DNA of 64,000 nucleotides from Fibrella aquatilis (lineage in GTDB: Bacteria; Bacteroidota; Bacteroidia; Cytophagales; Spirosomataceae): assembly GCF_017353255.1 (NCBI RefSeq), contig NZ_JAFMYU010000020.1, forward strand, positions 78,819 through 142,818, given 5' to 3'. Shown one piece after another: positions 8,501 through 15,159 of this stretch (position 1 is its first letter; each line of letters begins with the position of its first letter). The notes beneath the pieces were generated by a model that was given only the letters and a program-made list of their open reading frames with translations, had not been told where the DNA came from and ran no database searches. The translations under genes were made by a program, and so were the position numbers.

Positions 8501-8532
8501 TCGAAAACGCCCGCACCACGTTCAGAAACTAG
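5524..8532 (+). CDS. large integral membrane protein with C-terminal TPR repeats
   Basis: 1002 residues from ATG 5524. The upstream GTG in the same frame lies inside the tRNA terminator. Roughly the first 410 residues are a series of hydrophobic helices (for example GLALLVLCTLGYTYVA, AMALFVLLLAVCRFEVLG, LLLSYALAGLVIISVLF), about ten membrane segments. After these, TPR-like helix pairs begin (AALGDAYQAENEADLAQTYY, ALASIAINRNDPATAALFF, LRTNLGYLYGKTALADSAFY) and recur near the C-terminus (ALARQKRPAEARQAYQDALQ). No catalytic motif is recognised. The layout suggests a membrane-anchored scaffold whose soluble half binds partners, but which face of the membrane is unclear. Function unknown; the coding call is secure. 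Confidence 0.85.
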   Translation: MALFFWHTWSKSDRMVVISGLALLVLCTLGYTYVAWQGLENVVSWNVLGELVSLPGTLYSFTDGLLTYPITGRIQTVTNQFAVSPMLVHPGMATLSVGLLCAALTYALAAICRLPALRYRVAMALFVLLLAVCRFEVLGLPGGGRWPFLVMTLLFGGVSYYFHAFQTATRLLTRLLVFGGLFALAALGIGLGASVVHPAQLLLSYALAGLVIISVLFIAYIAIDIVGGLVWLTSVSRPNGRPLGAVNFIFISALYLLNLLLIWLRNTKSIDWDVLTISPFLILLVSIAMGFWGFRHLTEQRSLLSFKDAGAGLYLGLSAMTILTVAYGFATANDPLIEVFEDAIVYSHFIMGFLMVLYVLVNFLPIYQQQLPVYRVLYKARLADLPLFRLAGVIGIVGVSMSTGHFTARQGYAACLAALGDAYQAENEADLAQTYYQESVAQEYQQHKANYALASIAINRNDPATAALFFSQALLKQPSPQAFIGLYSTYQQTNLFFDAVKTLQRGINRFPDSGELRTNLGYLYGKTALADSAFYYLKSAADLTPRANVPLANILALYARNPQILASDSTLLAQVPDSDDPTLTANALALRLQQPRTTTVSNQPAWLTKARPNAALGVGEFAGLYNYALLAPRPDTLLCNTIQRAALNPVNQTISDELSLAGALATYKAHRHHEAFGQLTQLITNDARTAPTYRTMLGLLELEQGLNKQAAATFAQNTDTLSTGYRAVALTKTGDLVAAQPLWETATRHDATLRDVQQALYTAPASATSGSGWTDLQKAFYVSYRSDDDNRGKVWETIRDASLKTVAGATLITDYLATRQYFYAQMILSQMGKPAQLTPFARSLENLSALRITAFRTKDKATDSLAKTFFVDQHLAEVSLLRGQALARQKRPAEARQAYQDALQRAPLNATIVQETATFLRQHKQVKDAYAAVLPALDYNEADPELLKTYVLLCLDQSLTDYADDGLTRLQVATSPADYQAFEQAYQQKLAAIENARTTFRN

Positions 8533-8564
8533 CGTAGCTTTGGTATCCTAAAACCACCCGTACA

Positions 8565-9083
8565 ATGGCTACGAATCTTCATTGGGTAAAGCAAGCGTTT
8601 GAACGCGATGTGCACATCACCGAAAACGGCGTGGAAGTGGGTCAACTGCACAGGGCGCTGCTGGAGCGCGACGTAAATGCCTCGTTATATACTACACGAC
8701 TGCGATTTGACGTAACAGGGTTTCTGATCAATACGGTTAATATTCACGACCTGGCCGCCGCAGACCGGATTGTTGGAACGATCAAATTCTACTTTGGCAA
8801 ACGAGCCGAACTGACGCTGGACACTGGCACAGTATACACCTGGAAACGCCATAACATCCTGATGCGGCAGTGGAATATGATTCGGGAAGGAGCTACTGAC
8901 ACCGACGATAAAGAAGTGGTCAACTACAGCCTGACGCGGTTATTTTTTACCCAGGAAGGGGATATTCAAGCCGACTTACCTTCGCCTGAGGTCGACATTG
9001 TTATTCTGGCGGGCCTCTTCATACGCAATTATTTTCAACGCCGTCGGCGCACGGCCGCTGGGGCAGTTGCCTTTGGTGCTTAA
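8565..9083 (+). CDS. hypothetical protein, possibly tubby/LURP-one-like beta-barrel
   Basis: 172 residues and not recognised with confidence. It lacks a signal peptide. The central part alternates strands ([56 protein letters not shown]), which loosely recalls the tubby C-terminal-like or LURP-one fold. A hydrophobic helix near the C-terminus ([15 protein letters not shown]) is followed by a basic stretch (QRRRR), so the tail may touch the membrane. It lies 32 bp after the TPR membrane protein and 17 bp before an ABC ATPase, so the three may be cotranscribed. The fold suggestion is weak. Confidence 0.65.
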   Translation: MATNLHWVKQAFERDVHITENGVEVGQLHRALLERDVNASLYTTRLRFDVTGFLINTVNIHDLAAADRIVGTIKFYFGKRAELTLDTGTVYTWKRHNILMRQWNMIREGATDTDDKEVVNYSLTRLFFTQEGDIQADLPSPEVDIVILAGLFIRNYFQRRRRTAAGAVAFGA

Positions 9084-9100
9084 TCAAGACTGTCCCAACA

Positions 9101-9814
9101 ATGACTATTATTGAAACCCGCGCCATCTCGAAACGTTACGTCATGGGCAGCGAAGTGGTCGATGCCCTAAAATCAATCACCATCAATATCCAGAAAGGTG
9201 AATACGTGGCCTTCATGGGTCCGTCAGGTTCGGGAAAATCCACGCTGATGAACATTGTAGGCTGTCTGGATTCGCCTACGTCGGGGAGCTATGTGCTCAA
9301 TCATAAGGATGTGAGCAACATGGGTGAAAACGAACTGGCCGAGGTGCGCAACAAAGAAATCGGATTTGTTTTCCAAACGTTCAACCTGCTGCCCCGCCAA
9401 ACTTCGCTCGACAATGTGGCGCTGCCGTTGATTTACGCTGGCTATAGCAAAGCCGACCGTACCGAAAAAGCCATGATGGCTATGAAAAACGTGGGCCTTG
9501 AAAACCGCGCCGGGCACCGCCCCAACGAACTAAGCGGCGGTCAGCGCCAACGTGTGGCCATTGCCCGTGCTCTGGTCAACGACCCCAGCATCCTCCTGGC
9601 CGACGAACCCACGGGTAACCTCGACACCAAGACATCCTACGAGATCATGGACCTCTTCGACCAGATCCATGCCAAGGGCAACACCGTGATCATGGTAACC
9701 CACGAAGAAGACATTGCCGAATACGCCCACCGCATTATCCGCCTACGCGATGGCCTGATCGAGACTGATCGCGCCAACGCCAACATCCGCAAGGCAAAGG
9801 CATTTATGGTGTAG
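9101..9814 (+). CDS. ABC transporter ATP-binding protein, LolD/MacB type
   Basis: 237 residues with every canonical motif: Walker [10 protein letters not shown] (about 42-50), Q-loop [11 protein letters not shown], signature [15 protein letters not shown], Walker [17 protein letters not shown], and switch His in [11 protein letters not shown]. It belongs to the ATPase group serving FtsX-type permeases (LolCDE, MacAB, antimicrobial-peptide exporters). A permease is not adjacent, so substrate and direction cannot be inferred. It is the last gene of a possible three-gene unit and ends 7 bp before a very long perfect palindrome. Compared with the ATPase at 1264-1947, the signature region here is intact. 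Confidence 0.92.
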   Translation: MTIIETRAISKRYVMGSEVVDALKSITINIQKGEYVAFMGPSGSGKSTLMNIVGCLDSPTSGSYVLNHKDVSNMGENELAEVRNKEIGFVFQTFNLLPRQTSLDNVALPLIYAGYSKADRTEKAMMAMKNVGLENRAGHRPNELSGGQRQRVAIARALVNDPSILLADEPTGNLDTKTSYEIMDLFDQIHAKGNTVIMVTHEEDIAEYAHRIIRLRDGLIETDRANANIRKAKAFMV

Positions 9815-9821
9815 AGCTAAA

Positions 9822-9943
9822 AGCGTAGGGCTTAAAGCCAAGAGATAAGAGCCAAGAAACAAGAAAAGGCTAACGCAAGATTTTACGTGCGTTAGCCTTT
9901 TCTTGTTTCTTGGCTCTTATCTCTTGGCTTTAAGCCCTACGCT
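9822..9943. repeat. junction palindrome, 56-bp perfect arms
   Basis: Arms 9822-9877 and 9888-9943 are exact reverse complements over 56 bp with a 10-nt loop. The arm is made of AAGCC/AAGAGA/TAAGAGCC/AAGAAACAAG words, C-poor when read from the ABC gene. It fills the gap between convergent ABC ATPase and secG, and the secG stop lies at its edge. This is the longest perfect arm in the window. The word GTAGAGCTAA just before it recurs inside miaB. Confidence 0.97.
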
Positions 9944-10318
9944 CTATGGCCGCAAAGCTGAAGCCGAATTGCCGGGGGCGGCTGCGGGAGCCTGCGCCGG
10001 TGCCGGACGGGGGGCCTGCGCTGCACTTGGTGCAGGGCGAGTAGTAGCCCGCTCAATGTTGGCGCTGTTGATATTGGCCGTACCGTTCTTGTCGATTAGG
10101 GCGTATGAGGCCAGCACCAGCAACACAATGCCAATACCAAGGCCCCAAGTGATTTGCTCTACCACGTCGGTCGTTTTTTTAACGCCCATTAGTTGGTTCG
10201 AGCCAAGGCCACCCAGTTCGCCGGAGAGGCCGCCACCTTTTGAATTCTGAATCAGGACCACCAGAATCAACAGGACGGTCAGAATGCACGCAAATACAAT
10301 AATGGACGTAACTAACAT
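9944..10318 (-). CDS. secG: protein translocase subunit SecG
   Basis: 124 residues. Two hydrophobic helices (IIVFACILTVLLILVVLIQ, about 6-24, and LGIGIVLLVLASYALI, about 59-74) flank the family signature QNSKGGGLSGELGG. This is the SecG topology: a small accessory subunit of the SecYEG inner-membrane channel that aids SecA-driven export. The C-terminal extension rich in Pro and Ala (RPAPSAAQAPRPAPAQAPAA) is low-complexity and is seen, from memory, in many Bacteroidota SecG proteins. The gene follows a TPR-like gene on the same strand with about 30 bp between, and probably ends the sigma-54-activator/LptE/TPR/SecG run. Its stop codon lies at the edge of the palindrome. Confidence 0.95.
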   Translation of the reverse strand: MLVTSIIVFACILTVLLILVVLIQNSKGGGLSGELGGLGSNQLMGVKKTTDVVEQITWGLGIGIVLLVLASYALIDKNGTANINSANIERATTRPAPSAAQAPRPAPAQAPAAAPGNSASALRP

Positions 10319-10348
10319 ACAGTAGAGGTCGTAAAAGTCAGTGGTGAT

Positions 10349-11197
10349 TTAGCGGTTCGTGACCGATTTCGAGTCGTTCAACTCGCCTATTTTGGCCGCA
10401 AAGTACGCGTTTTTCTCTGGGTTTTTCAAGGCCAGCTTTTCGTATATGGCTATGGCTTTATCATACTTACCCTGCCGGGCCAGAATTTTAGCAAAACTTT
10501 CGGTCACCATGCTCCCAGCGGGCAACGTTGGCTGACTCCGTTGTGTGAGGTCTTCCTGGTCGGTATGGTCTCCGAGTTTACCTCGAACGGGACCGATACG
10601 CGGCTCATTACGGATGAAGTTTTCGATGATCTCCAACTGACGGCGGCGTTCCAGATCCTGCGCTTGCTGAGGATGCTGGTCTTCGGGGACCGTCTGTTCG
10701 GCCAGTGCTAGGTCGGCCTGCAAGGCTTCTTCAGCCAGCGTAGCGTCGTCGACAGGTGGTTTGGTTTCGGTAAAGAGCCCCTCCGGGGCATTGAAGGCCA
10801 GGCGGGGCATAGTAATAAGCGGCATCGACACACCACCCGACGTGCCGGGTTTGCTGCGGTACAGGGCGTAGCTTTCGTGCTTATAGTCGTCGGGAATAGG
10901 CACCTGCCGCGAGGCCAGCTCGTTGAGCTTAAGCAACAGATTATCAGACCATTGAAACTCATTTTCGATCAGCTTACGCAGGGCATTGCGGCTTAGCGCA
11001 TGGGCCGCCGCCCGGCGCAGCAGCGGCACGGTCTGCCCCTTCTGGTGCATAGATGAGGCCTTGGCCGTCAGCGTATACAACGCCTGACAGTAAGGGTATG
11101 TGGCCAGGCTCTCCTGCATTTGCTGGAGGTCGGCTACGGTCAGGTCGTTGGGGTGAGTGACCCAATACGAAAACGTTTCTTTGTCAAGAGGCTGCAT
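10349..11197 (-). CDS. hypothetical TPR-type protein between LptE and SecG
   Basis: 282 residues from ATG 11197; the open frame extends three codons further to a TTG. No signal peptide. The N-terminal half is helical (LTVADLQQMQESLATYPYCQ, ALYTLTAKASSMHQKG), with alternating charged and aliphatic residues. The C-terminal 40 residues form one good TPR helix pair (SFAKILARQGKYDKAIAIYE, KLALKNPEKNAYFAAKIGEL). From memory, proteins of this kind sit between an LptE-family gene and secG in many Cytophagales. The molecular role is unknown; the position suggests a link to envelope biogenesis, but that is only association. Confidence 0.75.
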   Translation of the reverse strand: MQPLDKETFSYWVTHPNDLTVADLQQMQESLATYPYCQALYTLTAKASSMHQKGQTVPLLRRAAAHALSRNALRKLIENEFQWSDNLLLKLNELASRQVPIPDDYKHESYALYRSKPGTSGGVSMPLITMPRLAFNAPEGLFTETKPPVDDATLAEEALQADLALAEQTVPEDQHPQQAQDLERRRQLEIIENFIRNEPRIGPVRGKLGDHTDQEDLTQRSQPTLPAGSMVTESFAKILARQGKYDKAIAIYEKLALKNPEKNAYFAAKIGELNDSKSVTNR

Positions 11198-11233
11198 ACA
11201 ATTCAAGGGTGGCGTCGGGGTACGAAAGTACTG

Positions 11234-11375
11234 ATTTACGACTTACGATGTACGAATTACGATTGGTTGCTGACGCGCGGGTTTGCTCCCGCATAATTCT
11301 GCTCTGGCCGCACCGGAATGCCGGACCACGGCGGACCGGTGAGCAATAATCCGAAATCCCCAATCCAAAATCCTC
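11234..11375. repeat. imperfect junction element with TTACGA words and TGCTGACGC core
   Basis: It lies between two codirectional minus-strand genes. Words of the form TTACGA(C/T)(T/G) run over 11234-11264, then TGCTGACGC at 11268-11276, then a pairing CCGG-rich core, then AATCC words to 11375. The outer words on the two sides differ, so it is not a clean palindrome. It looks like halves of two family members joined. Confidence 0.6.
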
Positions 11376-11948
11376 CTACCAGTCTGCGGCGGTTTTGTTG
11401 AATACGTCGAGGATAATCTGGTCCAGAATTTTGGGTACCAGTCGGCTTTCGTTTTGGCTTAGGGTCTGGTTTTGCGGAAAATCCTGATAAAAGGAGAAGG
11501 GTTGCTCGAAGCTTTTGGTATCGTCTTTATTATTGGTGAACCGCACCTGCACCGTTATCTGCAACCGGTTAAGCCCCGCCTGATCGGTTGCCGTAGGGGC
11601 CACGGCCACCAGGTCATAGCCCGCAATGGCGCCTTCGAGCACCAGATCGCCGCCGCTGGGAATCACCTTCAGGTTAGTGTAACGCTGATAATACTCCTTC
11701 AGCCGCTCGGTCAGGTCGAGGGGCAGGTTGGCCGGACCGCCCGCCGTTTGCAGCGTGAAGTTGTTGATCGTCACCGTCTTTATAGTCGGCGAGAGCGTAG
11801 TTCCCGAAAAGGAATAGACACCGCAGGAAGAAATTAAGAATTGAGAATTAAGAATTAAGAATCCCCAAAACAGACGCCTCAGTGATATATGATTCTTAAT
11901 TCTTAATCCCCAATTCTTAATTTCTTCTTTACTCTTCATCAATTTCAT
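11376..11948 (-). CDS. lptE: LptE-family outer-membrane lipoprotein
   Basis: 190 residues from ATG 11948, overlapping the end of the sigma-54 activator gene by 20 bp. A lipoprotein signal is visible: Arg24-Arg25, hydrophobic core LFWGFLILNSQFLISS (26-41), and Cys42 in CGVYSFSGTTLSPTIKTV. The CGxYSF-G start, the later TIxxFxxxxG-x-A-x-L-P pattern and LTERLKEYYQRYTNLKVI match Bacteroidota LptE-like proteins, which would plug the LptD barrel in lipopolysaccharide assembly. Very unusually, residues 8-20 and 29-41 are encoded by the two arms of a palindromic repeat, so the signal's hydrophobic core is repeat-derived. No other ATG gives a signal peptide, so the start is probably right. Confidence 0.85.
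   Translation of the reverse strand: MKLMKSKEEIKNWGLRIKNHISLRRLFWGFLILNSQFLISSCGVYSFSGTTLSPTIKTVTINNFTLQTAGGPANLPLDLTERLKEYYQRYTNLKVIPSGGDLVLEGAIAGYDLVAVAPTATDQAGLNRLQITVQVRFTNNKDDTKSFEQPFSFYQDFPQNQTLSQNESRLVPKILDQIILDVFNKTAADW
11827..11927. repeat. junction palindrome inside the lptE coding region
   Basis: Arms 11827-11863 and 11891-11927 match as reverse complements at 35 of 37 positions. The arm consists of AATTAAG/AATTGAG words, shared with the element at 35551-35657. Both arms are translated as part of the LptE-family signal peptide region, and the outer edge lies 2 bp from the stop codon of the upstream sigma-54 activator gene. Confidence 0.93.
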
Positions 11949-13287
11949 ACTGTTTTATTTTTCGGTATAACGTGCGTTCGGAGATACCGAGTGCCTGGGC
12001 GGCGTATTTGCGTTTGTTGCTGTTGCGGCGCAGGGCTTTCACAATCATCTCTTTCTCTTTCTTCTCCAGCGACAGCGAGTCATCGTCTTCCGTTTCGTGG
12101 CTCACGTCTTCTACCGTCACGTCGTTAATGTCGCCATCGGTGTCGTCCATGATCTGCACCGCCGGGTGGCCAAAATCGGGTTCGTAGGCGGGCACGTCGC
12201 GGCCGGCCGTACCGTTGGGCAATAGCCGGGTATAGTTTGGCTCGGCGGGGTCGGGCGGGCCGGGGTAGCCGTTGTCGGCGGGAGTGGTCTCGAACAGATC
12301 GCGGTGTTTGTGTAGCAGTTGACTACCGTAGGCTTCGTTGCCCAGGGCTTCGCGCACCAGCTTTTTCAGGTCGTTCATGTCGCGGCGCATGTCGAACAGA
12401 ACCTTATAGAGCAGTTCACGCTCTGAAAACGAATCGGTGGGGCCATTGCCACTAATAGCTGTCAGCGCCATCGAGCCAGCTTGCCGGTCCTGATTGCGGG
12501 GCAGGTATTTGGCCAGCGTTTCGCCGTCGATAGGCTTATTCTGTTCCGATTCGAGGATAGAGATTTGCTCGGCCAGGTTTTTCAACTGGCGGATATTGCC
12601 CGGAAACGGAAACGCCAGCAGCAACCGCCGGGCGTCGTCGGTGAGTTGAATGGGCTTGATCCGGTAGCGCTCGGCAAAGTCGGTGGTGAACTTGCGGAAG
12701 AGCAGGTCGATGTCGTTGCCGCGTTCGCGCAGAGGTGGCACAAAAATGGGCACCGTGTTGAGCCGGTAGTACAGGTCTTCGCGAAAACGGCCTTTTTCCA
12801 CCGCCGCCAACAGGTTTACATTGGTGGCCGCCACCACGCGCACGTCGGTCTTTTGCACTTTCGACGACCCCACGCGGATGAATTCGCCGTTTTCAAGTAC
12901 GCGCAGCAGCCGGGCCTGCGTACCCATGGGCATCTCGCCAATCTCGTCCAGAAAAATGGTGCCGCCGTTGGTGGTCTCGAAATAGCCTTTCCGCTGGTCT
13001 ACAGCCCCCGTAAACGACCCTTTCTCGTGCCCGAACAGTTCCGAGTCGATGGTTCCTTCGGGAATAGCCCCGCAGTTGATGGCAATAAACTGCCCGTGTT
13101 TGCGGGCGCTGAGGCTGTGGATGATCTTGGAAAACGACTCTTTGCCACTGCCACTTTCGCCCGTGATGAGCACCGTCAGGTCGGTCGCCGCCACCTGCGT
13201 GGCCACGCTGATGGCGTAGTTGAGCGCCGGAGCGTTGCCAATAATCCCAAACCGCAGCTTAGCCGACTGTATTTCCTGTGTGTTCAT
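11929..13287 (-). CDS. sigma-54-dependent AAA+ transcriptional activator with Fis-type helix-turn-helix
   Basis: 452 residues from ATG 13287 (MNTQEIQSAKLRFGI). The frame stays open upstream through a palindrome, but those residues are repeat-derived and unlikely to be translated. The AAA+ domain has Walker A GESGSGKE, the GAFTGA loop as GSFTGAVDQRKG, and Walker B GGTIFLDEIGEMP, followed by LLRVLENGEFIRVGS and the R-finger region FREDLYYRLN. An acidic linker (TDGDINDVTVEDVSHETEDD) leads to a Fis HTH near the end (ALRRNSNKRKYAAQALGISE, RTLYRKIKQY). There is no receiver or GAF domain, so input comes from elsewhere. It heads the LptE/TPR/SecG genes; from memory this order is common in Bacteroidota, although many lack a clear sigma-54 regulon. 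Confidence 0.92.
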   Translation of the reverse strand: MNTQEIQSAKLRFGIIGNAPALNYAISVATQVAATDLTVLITGESGSGKESFSKIIHSLSARKHGQFIAINCGAIPEGTIDSELFGHEKGSFTGAVDQRKGYFETTNGGTIFLDEIGEMPMGTQARLLRVLENGEFIRVGSSKVQKTDVRVVAATNVNLLAAVEKGRFREDLYYRLNTVPIFVPPLRERGNDIDLLFRKFTTDFAERYRIKPIQLTDDARRLLLAFPFPGNIRQLKNLAEQISILESEQNKPIDGETLAKYLPRNQDRQAGSMALTAISGNGPTDSFSERELLYKVLFDMRRDMNDLKKLVREALGNEAYGSQLLHKHRDLFETTPADNGYPGPPDPAEPNYTRLLPNGTAGRDVPAYEPDFGHPAVQIMDDTDGDINDVTVEDVSHETEDDDSLSLEKKEKEMIVKALRRNSNKRKYAAQALGISERTLYRKIKQYEIDEE

Positions 13288-13300
13288 AAGGGGAGAAAAA

Positions 13301-13450
13301 ATGTACAATGCACAATGAATAATGAACAATGCGGTCCGACGGGTCGGCTTCGCCGGTCCGCCGCTCGCCGAATCGGTGCGGCTTTGAGTGTTCCAGCGCG
13401 AAGCCGACCCGTCGGACCGCATTGTTCATTATTCATTGTGCATTGTACAT
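13301..13450. repeat. junction palindrome, 53-bp perfect arms with GC-rich core
   Basis: Arms 13301-13353 and 13398-13450 are exact reverse complements (53 bp). Outer words are ATGTACA/ATGCACA/ATGAATA/ATGAACA, and the inner part is GGTCCGACGGGTCGGCTTCGC. The 44-nt loop carries GCGAACGG-type sequence and GTTCCAGCGCG. It sits between codirectional miaB and the sigma-54 activator gene, and its edge supplies the first base of the miaB stop anticodon region (TTA at 13450-13452). Confidence 0.97.
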
Positions 13451-14934
13451 TAAACTACTTTTCCAATGAGCGTGGCCGATGAGCAGTCGGTGACGAGTAC
13501 GTTGACGTAATCGCCTTTTTTATAGTTACCCCGGGGGAAGACCACGATTTTGTTCTGGTCATTCCGGCCCGATAAATCATCCTCTGACCGTTTCGAGAAG
13601 CCTTCCACCAGTACCCGCTGCACTTTGCCCAAGTGGCGTTGGTTACGCTCCAGCGACAGGTCGCGTTGCAGGGCTATGATCTCGTTAAGGCGGCGTTTTT
13701 TCACATCCTCCGGCACATCATCGGCGTATTTTTTGGCCGCCAGGGTGCCGGGGCGCTCCGAATAGGCAAACATATAGCCGTAGTCGAAGCGGGCGTATTC
13801 CATCAGCGACAGCGAATCTTGGTGTTCTTCTTCCGTCTCCGAGCAAAAGCCCGATATCATATCATGCGAGATACCACAGTCGTCGCCCAGAATAGCGCGG
13901 ATGCGGTCTATCTTCTGGAGGTACCACTCGCGGGTGTAGGTCCGGTTCATCAGTTCCAAAATCCGGGTGTTGCCACTTTGGGCCGGCAGGTGGATGTAGT
14001 TGCAGATATTATCGAACCGGGCCATCGTATAGAGCACATCGTCAGTGATGTCTTTGGGGTGCGAGGTTGAAAAGCGCACCCGCAGGTCGGGATCGATACT
14101 CGCCACGCGGGCCAGGAGATCAGCAAACGTAACAGGCGAAGAGCCTGGAGCAGAAAGCACAGCGCTACTACTGCTACTACTGCTGTCCTCTACTCTTAGC
14201 TCTACGCTCTCCGCTCCTCGCCATTTATAGCTGTCCACATTCTGCCCCAGCAGGGTTACCTCGCGGTAGCCGTCGGCGAAGAGTTGTTCGGCTTCGCGCA
14301 CGATGCTGTGGGGGTCGCGGCTGCGTTCGCGACCACGGGTGAAGGGCACCACGCAGAAGCTGCACATGTTGTCGCAGCCACGCATGATGGAAATAAAGGC
14401 CGTGACGCCGTTGGAACCCAGGCGAATCGGGGCAATGTCGGCGTAGGTTTCTTCACGGGAGAGAAAGACGTTAACGGCCTTTTGGCCCGTTTCGGCCTCT
14501 TCCACCAGCCGCGGCATGTCGCGGTAGGCATCGGGACCGGCCACGATATCAACGATCTGTTCTTCTTCTAACAGCTTAGTCTTGAGGCGTTCGGCCATAC
14601 AGCCCAGTACGCCAACCACCAGTTCGGGTTTGCGTTTTTTGAAGGCCGTGAGATGCACCAACCGGTTGCGCACTTTTTGTTCGGCATTATCACGGATGGC
14701 ACAGGTATTCAATAAGATAACGTCGGCTTCATCGGCCGTTGAGGTGGTAGCAAACCCGGCGTTGCGCATTACGGCCGCCACAATCTCCGAGTCGGAGAAG
14801 TTCATCTGGCAGCCGTAGCTCTCGATATAAAGCTTTTTTTTGCCAACAGCCAGCTCATCGACAGAGACGCGAGGTAGTTCGGCGGCAGCTTTATCGTCGG
14901 GCGAAAGGATAGTTAATTTAGCAAAGCGTTCCAT
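13450..14934 (-). CDS. miaB: tRNA-2-methylthio-N6-dimethylallyladenosine synthase MiaB
   Basis: 494 residues. The N-terminal UPF0004 domain has three Cys ([31 protein letters not shown]). The radical-SAM cluster is [20 protein letters not shown], giving the Cx3Cx2C motif. A C-terminal TRAM domain follows ([12 protein letters not shown] to the end). The enzyme methylthiolates i6A37 in tRNAs reading UNN codons, using two 4Fe-4S clusters. After [13 protein letters not shown] (about 238) there is an extra segment of roughly 28 residues rich in Ser ([20 protein letters not shown]) before [11 protein letters not shown], where other MiaB proteins go almost straight on. Its DNA is a decayed palindrome. 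The C-terminus (GKVV-stop) overlaps a junction repeat. Confidence 0.95.
   Translation of the reverse strand: MERFAKLTILSPDDKAAAELPRVSVDELAVGKKKLYIESYGCQMNFSDSEIVAAVMRNAGFATTSTADEADVILLNTCAIRDNAEQKVRNRLVHLTAFKKRKPELVVGVLGCMAERLKTKLLEEEQIVDIVAGPDAYRDMPRLVEEAETGQKAVNVFLSREETYADIAPIRLGSNGVTAFISIMRGCDNMCSFCVVPFTRGRERSRDPHSIVREAEQLFADGYREVTLLGQNVDSYKWRGAESVELRVEDSSSSSSSAVLSAPGSSPVTFADLLARVASIDPDLRVRFSTSHPKDITDDVLYTMARFDNICNYIHLPAQSGNTRILELMNRTYTREWYLQKIDRIRAILGDDCGISHDMISGFCSETEEEHQDSLSLMEYARFDYGYMFAYSERPGTLAAKKYADDVPEDVKKRRLNEIIALQRDLSLERNQRHLGKVQRVLVEGFSKRSEDDLSGRNDQNKIVVFPRGNYKKGDYVNVLVTDCSSATLIGKVV
14134..14222. repeat. decayed junction palindrome embedded in miaB
   Basis: The segment AGGCGAAGAGCCTGGAGCAG at 14134-14153 and the complement of 14199-14222 (GGCGAGGAGCGGAGAGCG...) align as imperfect inverted arms around a CTACTACTGCTACTACTGCT centre. 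Read on the coding strand it contains GTAGAGCTAA, a 10-mer also found at 9811-9820 beside the 56-bp palindrome. It encodes the Ser-rich insert of MiaB and keeps the frame. Confidence 0.55.
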
Positions 14935-14938
14935 CCAG

Positions 14939-14946
14939 CAAAGGTA
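14939..14946 (-). promoter_or_regulatory. -7 box directly before miaB
   Basis: TACCTTTG on the minus strand (TAnnTTTG) ends only 4 bp before the ATG at 14934. If used, the transcript would start at or within the start codon, giving a leaderless miaB mRNA or a slightly later start codon. Confidence 0.5.
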
Positions 14947-15087
14947 CGAATTTAAGAAGCCTAGTGCTGACAGTTTGTCAGGCTTAAATAATCGTAAAGC
15001 CCCTCGTTAGAATGTTTCTATTTATCTATAGATATAATATAGTAATATCGGTTACGACGTTTTTTTCATGTTTCTTCTTTTATGTGT

Positions 15088-15118
15088 TTGCACACAACGA
15101 GTTAGGCGCTTAGTTTTG
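15088..15118 (+). promoter_or_regulatory. promoter of the secreted TPR protein
   Basis: TTTG ending at 15090 and TAGTTTTG at 15111-15118 are 20 bp apart, a full match to the Bacteroidota pattern. The ATG is 41 bp downstream. The rest of the gap from 14935 holds only a short CTGACAGTTTGTCAG hairpin near 14968-14982 and AT-rich sequence. Confidence 0.7.
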
Positions 15119-15159
15119 GCTGTCTTCGGGCAAAAACGAACCCCATAAAATCAGCTTCA

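Noticed and set aside
9101..10318. ABC ATPase and SecG as one export unit
   Set aside because: They are convergent and separated by a 56-bp palindrome; nothing links them beyond adjacency.
13288..13422. N-terminal extension of the sigma-54 activator
   Set aside because: The extra 45 codons lie in the 53-bp palindrome; the encoded residues have no AAA+ regulator similarity and ATG 13287 gives the expected start.
12481..13482. 333-codon plus-strand ORF opposite the sigma-54 activator and miaB
   Set aside because: Antisense to the AAA+ domain and running through a palindrome; no recognisable domain.
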